Shown one piece after another: positions 59,444-64,000 of a stretch of 64,000 nt of DNA. The position numbers were made by a program, and so were the translations under genes. Every line of letters starts with the position of its first letter. The stretch's first letter is position 1. The notes beneath the pieces are model-generated. The model worked only from the letters and a program-made list of their open reading frames with translations. It was not told the DNA's origin and searched no databases. The DNA comes from Sinotaia quadrata (taxonomy: Eukaryota; Mollusca; Gastropoda; Architaenioglossa; Viviparidae): positions 33,340,879 through 33,404,878 of the forward strand of contig CM054182.1 in the NCBI GenBank assembly GCA_028829895.1, in the 5' to 3' direction.

Positions 59444-60600
59444 TTAGAGAGAGTGACAGGCAGAGCGAAGATGTCATACGTACGACATGTGCATAAGTCA
59501 CTCACCCGCAATATCCCTCTTTTTAACTTTATTATTTTTTTTTTAAAAAGTATCCTACCCACTACTTTACAATGCGTAGGCCCCCTGAAGGGGCGGTGAA
59601 TTCATTTGTGATCTAACTGAGTGTGCTATATGACCAATACGTACTACATATCTGGTCTGCTATTCAAAATGTGTAATAAATTCTGACAGAATCGTCACTT
59701 ACTGAATACGTGTAGAGAGATAATGGGGGTTAAAGTGAGTTCACGGACTAGGATTTATATCGAGGAAGGGATAGTGGGATGGTGGGATAGCCGAACTACA
59801 TGAATGCATTATCATAAGAAATACAAAATCGATTTAAAATAAAACCAACAATAGTAAAATAAAACCCACCACGCCCTAAATAAACAATAATAAAACCCAA
59901 TTCCCTTAACAAGGATATAATATAATGTAATAAAACACAAAAATCCGCTAACATCTTACAAAAACAACAAAAGAGACAAATAGAAAGAAAGAAAAAAAAG
60001 AAAGCGGTAAAGTATCAGAGAGACTTGTAAGGCCTATTAAACAAGAAAGAAAGAATAAAAGTTGACAGCATTAAAGTTTACCATGTGATGTTTATCTCCC
60101 CTGAAGAAACAAAAAGGAATTATTAAAACCAAATAACTGTTTATGACTGGAGAACAACAAGTGTTCTCATGAAATAATAAAGATGCTTGCCCTATTTCGG
60201 ACTTCCGATAGTTGTCATAGTAAATTAATGGTCGAGACTATGCAGAACTTAGCCTTAGGGTGTGTTGCGTCAGATTTTAGGGACCTTGCTGACGTCACAC
60301 CGGGCTGGAGAAAGGGTATGTCAACATCCCACGTCAACTCCTCTATCATTACCGCTCTTGTTTCATCAGAAATAGTGGCGTTCCCCGGCAGATCGCGAGG
60401 TGGAGACCACTGTATATGTAGTGCGTGTGTGTGTGTGTGTGTAGATCGTCTGAGGGCAACATTTATTTTAGCGCTACGGGCCCATCTGTCTGTCTATCAT
60501 GAACATGTCTTATGTACAACACACTCATGACTGCAAACGAATCATACTTACATGTAATACGCACATCGTATTTCCTATGAACCTTACTTATATACCTGTA
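59444..60600. other. Non-coding stretch
   Basis: A-rich. The 115-codon frame at 60183-60530 runs into a TG run and has no recognisable family; not called a gene. Confidence 0.45.
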
Positions 60601-60623
60601 CATTTATTCATATATATAGCTAG

Positions 60624-60628
<5 letters not shown>

Positions 60629-60713
<85 letters not shown>
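60629..60713. repeat. (CA)n microsatellite
   Basis: Uninterrupted CA run. Confidence 0.95.
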
Positions 60714-60714
<1 letters not shown>

Positions 60715-62380
60715 ACTTGTAGACATTTTTCCATGTATATTTATTTGTTTCATTCAAGTTATTAAAAATAAATATTAACACACCTTACTGATACCAAGAG
60801 TTGTCCCCATTCTTACCAGACTGGCTGATCTCGTGCAGCCCCATTATATTACTCTTGAAATAAAGGGTTGTGCCTGATCGAAATTTAATCAACTCTGCAT
60901 ATACAAACCGATCAGATATTAACCATCACATCCCCTAAGATAAAACATATAACTGGATTTTAGACTATATAATTTATTTTGCCCCCCGCCTCACCCCTTT
61001 AGATTCTGTTTGCTGCCGTTCAAGATAAAACATAAGAGGGGAGGGAGAATATTAAATATCAGAAATGTTTCAGCGTTGAAAACTCCCCCCCCCCAAAAAA
61101 AAAAAAAAAAAAAGAAAGTTAAATGCATACATTCAGATATGTTAAAATAAAATATCAGTTATACTTTCTCAGTAGAGTAAAAAAAAAATTCCAATTTATT
61201 TGTTAGATGAAACTGACTCAAGCTGGGATTATAAGATCATATAAAACACTCTTTTTCTGGAGACTAATACGCCAGAGAAAAATATGCATTTGATTGGTTG
61301 AATGTCTCGATTTCCTTGACCTAGGTCCAACATTTTCATAATTATGTTTTCCATAATCAAAATGATATTGTGTGACATCAGTAAAGGACATCATTTAAGA
61401 TTAAAGTGCACACTACCATACGTTTTGTTCAATGTATTGGCTATTATGAAATGAGCAAAATTTACTTCTAAAATATGTGTGATCTGCAAACAATTATAAT
61501 ATGGAATATTTTGTTGCAAAATAATTATTAATGCCGATTAATTAGTTATTTCTGATTTCCCCATACCAGCCATTAGAGTATCATTTTGGCTGCTCAATAT
61601 GAACCAATCAATTTAGACCTGAGTCTTATAATCAATATCAAGTTAGATCCGAGTCTTATAATTATAACTGACATCATGTTAGGCCTGAGTCTGATAATCG
61701 ATATCAAGTTAGACCCGAGTCTGATAATTGACATCATGTTAGGCCTGAGTCTGATAACCGATTAAATGAGTTGGATGATCTTGAAGTGAAGACAGGTCAA
61801 AAGGAGCATCATGCTGAAGATTCTTTGTCAGACCGCTAGAGTGTGCGTGCATGCATTCCAAGTGAGACTGAATTTCCTGCCTGGCCAGGTGTCCTCGAAA
61901 TTAATGACACTGTACGCACTAACCGACTTGGGGCACTCGCGAAGCCAGCACGAGTTGTTTCGCCCAACCGTCGTTTCAGTGGGATTAAATGGAAGACGCG
62001 CTAGTGGGTTTATTCAAACTACATACACAGAGTTAAAAATAATCAATTATCCTGACTGTAAAACCTGCGTCTTATATGGTACGACCTGACACAGCAAACC
62101 TTTAACTGAAATAGTTTGGCTAACACCCAGCAGCAAAAAGCAGAAACGTGCGGTGAATCGTGTGCAAATTTTCAACTAAAAGTCCGATTACGACCTTTTT
62201 AAACCTTGAAATAACAAATGACCTATAAAAAAAAAAAAAACACGTGAAAAGAAACAAAAACATCGAACAGCAAGTCATTGTGAAGTGTGGTTGGCAGTTT
62301 GACTGGGATGGGCATGGGAGTTCACTTTGTAGAACTGAGCAAGGGTCACATGCAAAGATTTCATTATTAATCGAACTGAG
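60714..62380. other. Non-coding stretch
   Basis: No supported gene. Five ~33-bp units (TTAGGCCTGAGTCTGATAAT, GATATCAAG) at 61612-61765; homopolymer C/A tracts near 61083-61113. Confidence 0.5.
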
Positions 62381-62381
62381 T

Positions 62382-62675
62382 GTCAATAGTAATGGGTACA
62401 CGTATTTACTCGTAACTAGCATCAATAGTAATGGGTACACGTATTTACTCCTAACTAGCATCAATTGTAATGGGTACACGTATTTACTCCTAACTAGCAT
62501 CAATAGTAATGAATGCAAATTCTTAAACTGAACAGCATCAATAGTAATAAATGCACATTCTTAAACTGAACTAGCATCAATAGTAAAATGAATGCTTATA
62601 CTGAATGAACTAGCATCAATAGTAAAATGAATGCTTATACTGAACCGAACTAGTATCAATAGTAATAAGTGCTTA
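62382..62675. repeat. ~40-bp minisatellite, ~7 units
   Basis: Unit AACTAGCATCAATAGTAATG, GGTACACGTATTTACTCCT, degrading rightward. Confidence 0.88.
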
Positions 62676-62934
62676 TACTAGGGACGATTACAATTATGTG
62701 AATGAAAAAAAACTCCGAACTATTAAAAAATAATAACATTTCAAAAGAGAAAGCAATAGCAAACAACAACAAAATTAACCCCAAAGCAATAAGAACAGAT
62801 CGAAGATCACCTTAACACTTTCATTAAAAATATTTTTATGATATTCATGACAGTTTTGTTTTAAAAATTCTTTTCAAAGCATCATGATAGATTATGTGTG
62901 TATGAATTTTGTGATGCAATGCCATCCTAGTTAT

Positions 62935-63165
62935 TGGTTATTATTATTATTTATTAATTAATCATCCTTAACTAGTTACAAGTGATGAAAATCATAATTT
63001 TTGTTTTTAATAATTCTCCAGACGACACCACTCATTTGGCAGATATGCGGGCGCTGTAACGTTTTCTCTCTTCCACAATATTAAAGACAAACATTCACTC
63101 CCACACAATATTTCTATAGGTGGAAAACTTCTTACCAAAGGAGAAGACAAATCCGTCTTTAATGG
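62935..63165. repeat. Dispersed repeat, copy 5
   Basis: TTATTAATTAATCATCCTTA, CAAGTGATGAAAATCATAAT and GGTGGAAAACTTCTTACCAA align with 2331-2600. It directly abuts a gypsy RNase H remnant. Confidence 0.55.
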
Positions 63166-63565
63166 TTAATTTTGATAAAGACTTTGTACTCTGAACTGAT
63201 GCAAATAATGCAAAACTAAGTGTTGTACTGATACAGACGCATGGTGATATTCTGTATCCAGTAGCTTATTCCAATCATACATTAAATGTGGCTGAATAGA
63301 ATTTTTGAGCTTCAGAGAAAGAATGTTTTGGAATTATCTGGGCAGTCCAGAAATTCCAAGTCTCCCTATATGGCAAACATTTTGTCATTCAGACAGATCA
63401 TCAACCTCTTGCCTACTTAGCTCATGTGACTAAGGTAAACAGGTGTTTAATCAGGTGGTCATTATTACTACAACAGTATAGATATACATCAAAGACACTG
63501 ACAATGTAGGGGCCAACTATTTGTCTAGACCTGTAGAAATGGAAGTGAAAGAGTCTAGTACATAA
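63155..63565 (+). pseudogene. Decayed Ty3/gypsy RNase H fragment
   Basis: Conceptual translation shows TDANNAKLSVVL, YPVAYSNHTL, ASEKECFGIIWAVQKFQ, TDHQPLAYL, RWSLLLQQYRY and, after a frameshift, NVGANYLSR, the order of motifs in Ty3/gypsy RNase H. At least three in-frame stops and one frameshift interrupt it. It belongs to a different lineage from the intact element at 32471-39843 and has no visible RT or integrase beside it. Confidence 0.8.
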
Positions 63566-64000
63566 ATTTTTGTAAATGCTACTGCTACGAAATCTTTATA
63601 TAAATATTTGGAATAATCTCTACTGTAGATGAGAAGGTATAATTTTACCCTGAGTTCACTTATATGATACTAACATGATTGTTTATGTCGTATTCTTCTA
63701 TCACAAGATGAAAAGAAATAATGATAATGATTTTGCAAATGATTTGCATTTGTATTTCCTAAAGTGTAGAGGCATAGTGGATCGTGTCTCTAACTTATAA
63801 CAAAATAAATAGTATTGATTTTTCTTGGTGAATTGTGTTGTATTTCTTCTTTGAGTGTTGAGACATAAATGGGTTGTCCTAACTTATAATGAGAGAAATT
63901 AATATGATATTGCATATTTTAATGCTCAGTGATTTTTGAGGCATAAAATTTATATTGTCTTTATTTCTAAACTGTCTTAAAACTGACATGGAATTTTTTG
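63566..64000. other. Non-coding end of window
   Basis: AT-rich; no gene recognised. Confidence 0.5.

Noticed and set aside
60183..60530. 115-codon ORF
   Set aside because: No recognisable family, no splice or promoter support, runs through a TG microsatellite.
61811..62089. 92-codon ORF
   Set aside because: No recognisable domain or supporting signals; within chance length for this window.

Overview
The window is AT-rich, intron-bearing animal DNA, very dense in microsatellites and minisatellites. The only confidently recognised host genes are two tandem copies of an innexin (invertebrate gap-junction / pannexin-type channel) gene. Innexins, the repeat style and a Gmr1-type retrotransposon together suggest a marine lophotrochozoan, most likely a mollusc. 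The species cannot be named from the sequence alone.

Layout. (1) Positions 1-11812 are innexin copy A with its downstream flank. Its first coding exon lies upstream of the window; four coding exons are at 1100-1271, 3495-3650, 4636-4860 and 6637-7191. (2) 11813-14833 has no second copy here. It carries the upstream part of innexin copy B, including a 26-nt first coding exon at 13551-13576. (3) 14834-26802 repeats unit A exon for exon and largely intron for intron, so B is a complete five-exon gene of 385 codons. A and B differ in minisatellite copy number, a frameshifted C-terminus in A, and an extracellular N-glycosylation sequon found only in B. (4) 26803-32465 is repeat-rich: a 60-bp higher-order satellite, a copy of a dispersed repeat, and two oppositely oriented arrays of a GGAAAAAAGTCAC motif. 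(5) 32471-39843 is an apparently intact LTR retrotransposon: matching 1048-bp LTRs, 5-bp TCTAC target duplication, tRNA-Pro-type primer binding site, polypurine tract, and one 1477-codon gag-pol ORF. Its RT is Ty3/gypsy-like, but the integrase lies before the RT (PR-IN-RT-RH), the signature of Gmr1-like elements. It sits inside a 61-bp tandem repeat. (6) 39844-64000 is mostly non-coding tandem repeats. It also holds a probable truncated piggyBac-like transposase with an acidic 19-residue repeat (56413-56895), a decayed gypsy RNase H fragment (63155-63565) and a few unidentified coding-like segments.

How the parts relate: the innexins would make hexameric or octameric plasma-membrane channels, and the tandem pair is a young duplication whose members are diverging. 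The retrotransposon is an independent, very recent insertion. Several of the longest reading frames in the window are minisatellites whose unit length is a multiple of three and are not treated as genes.
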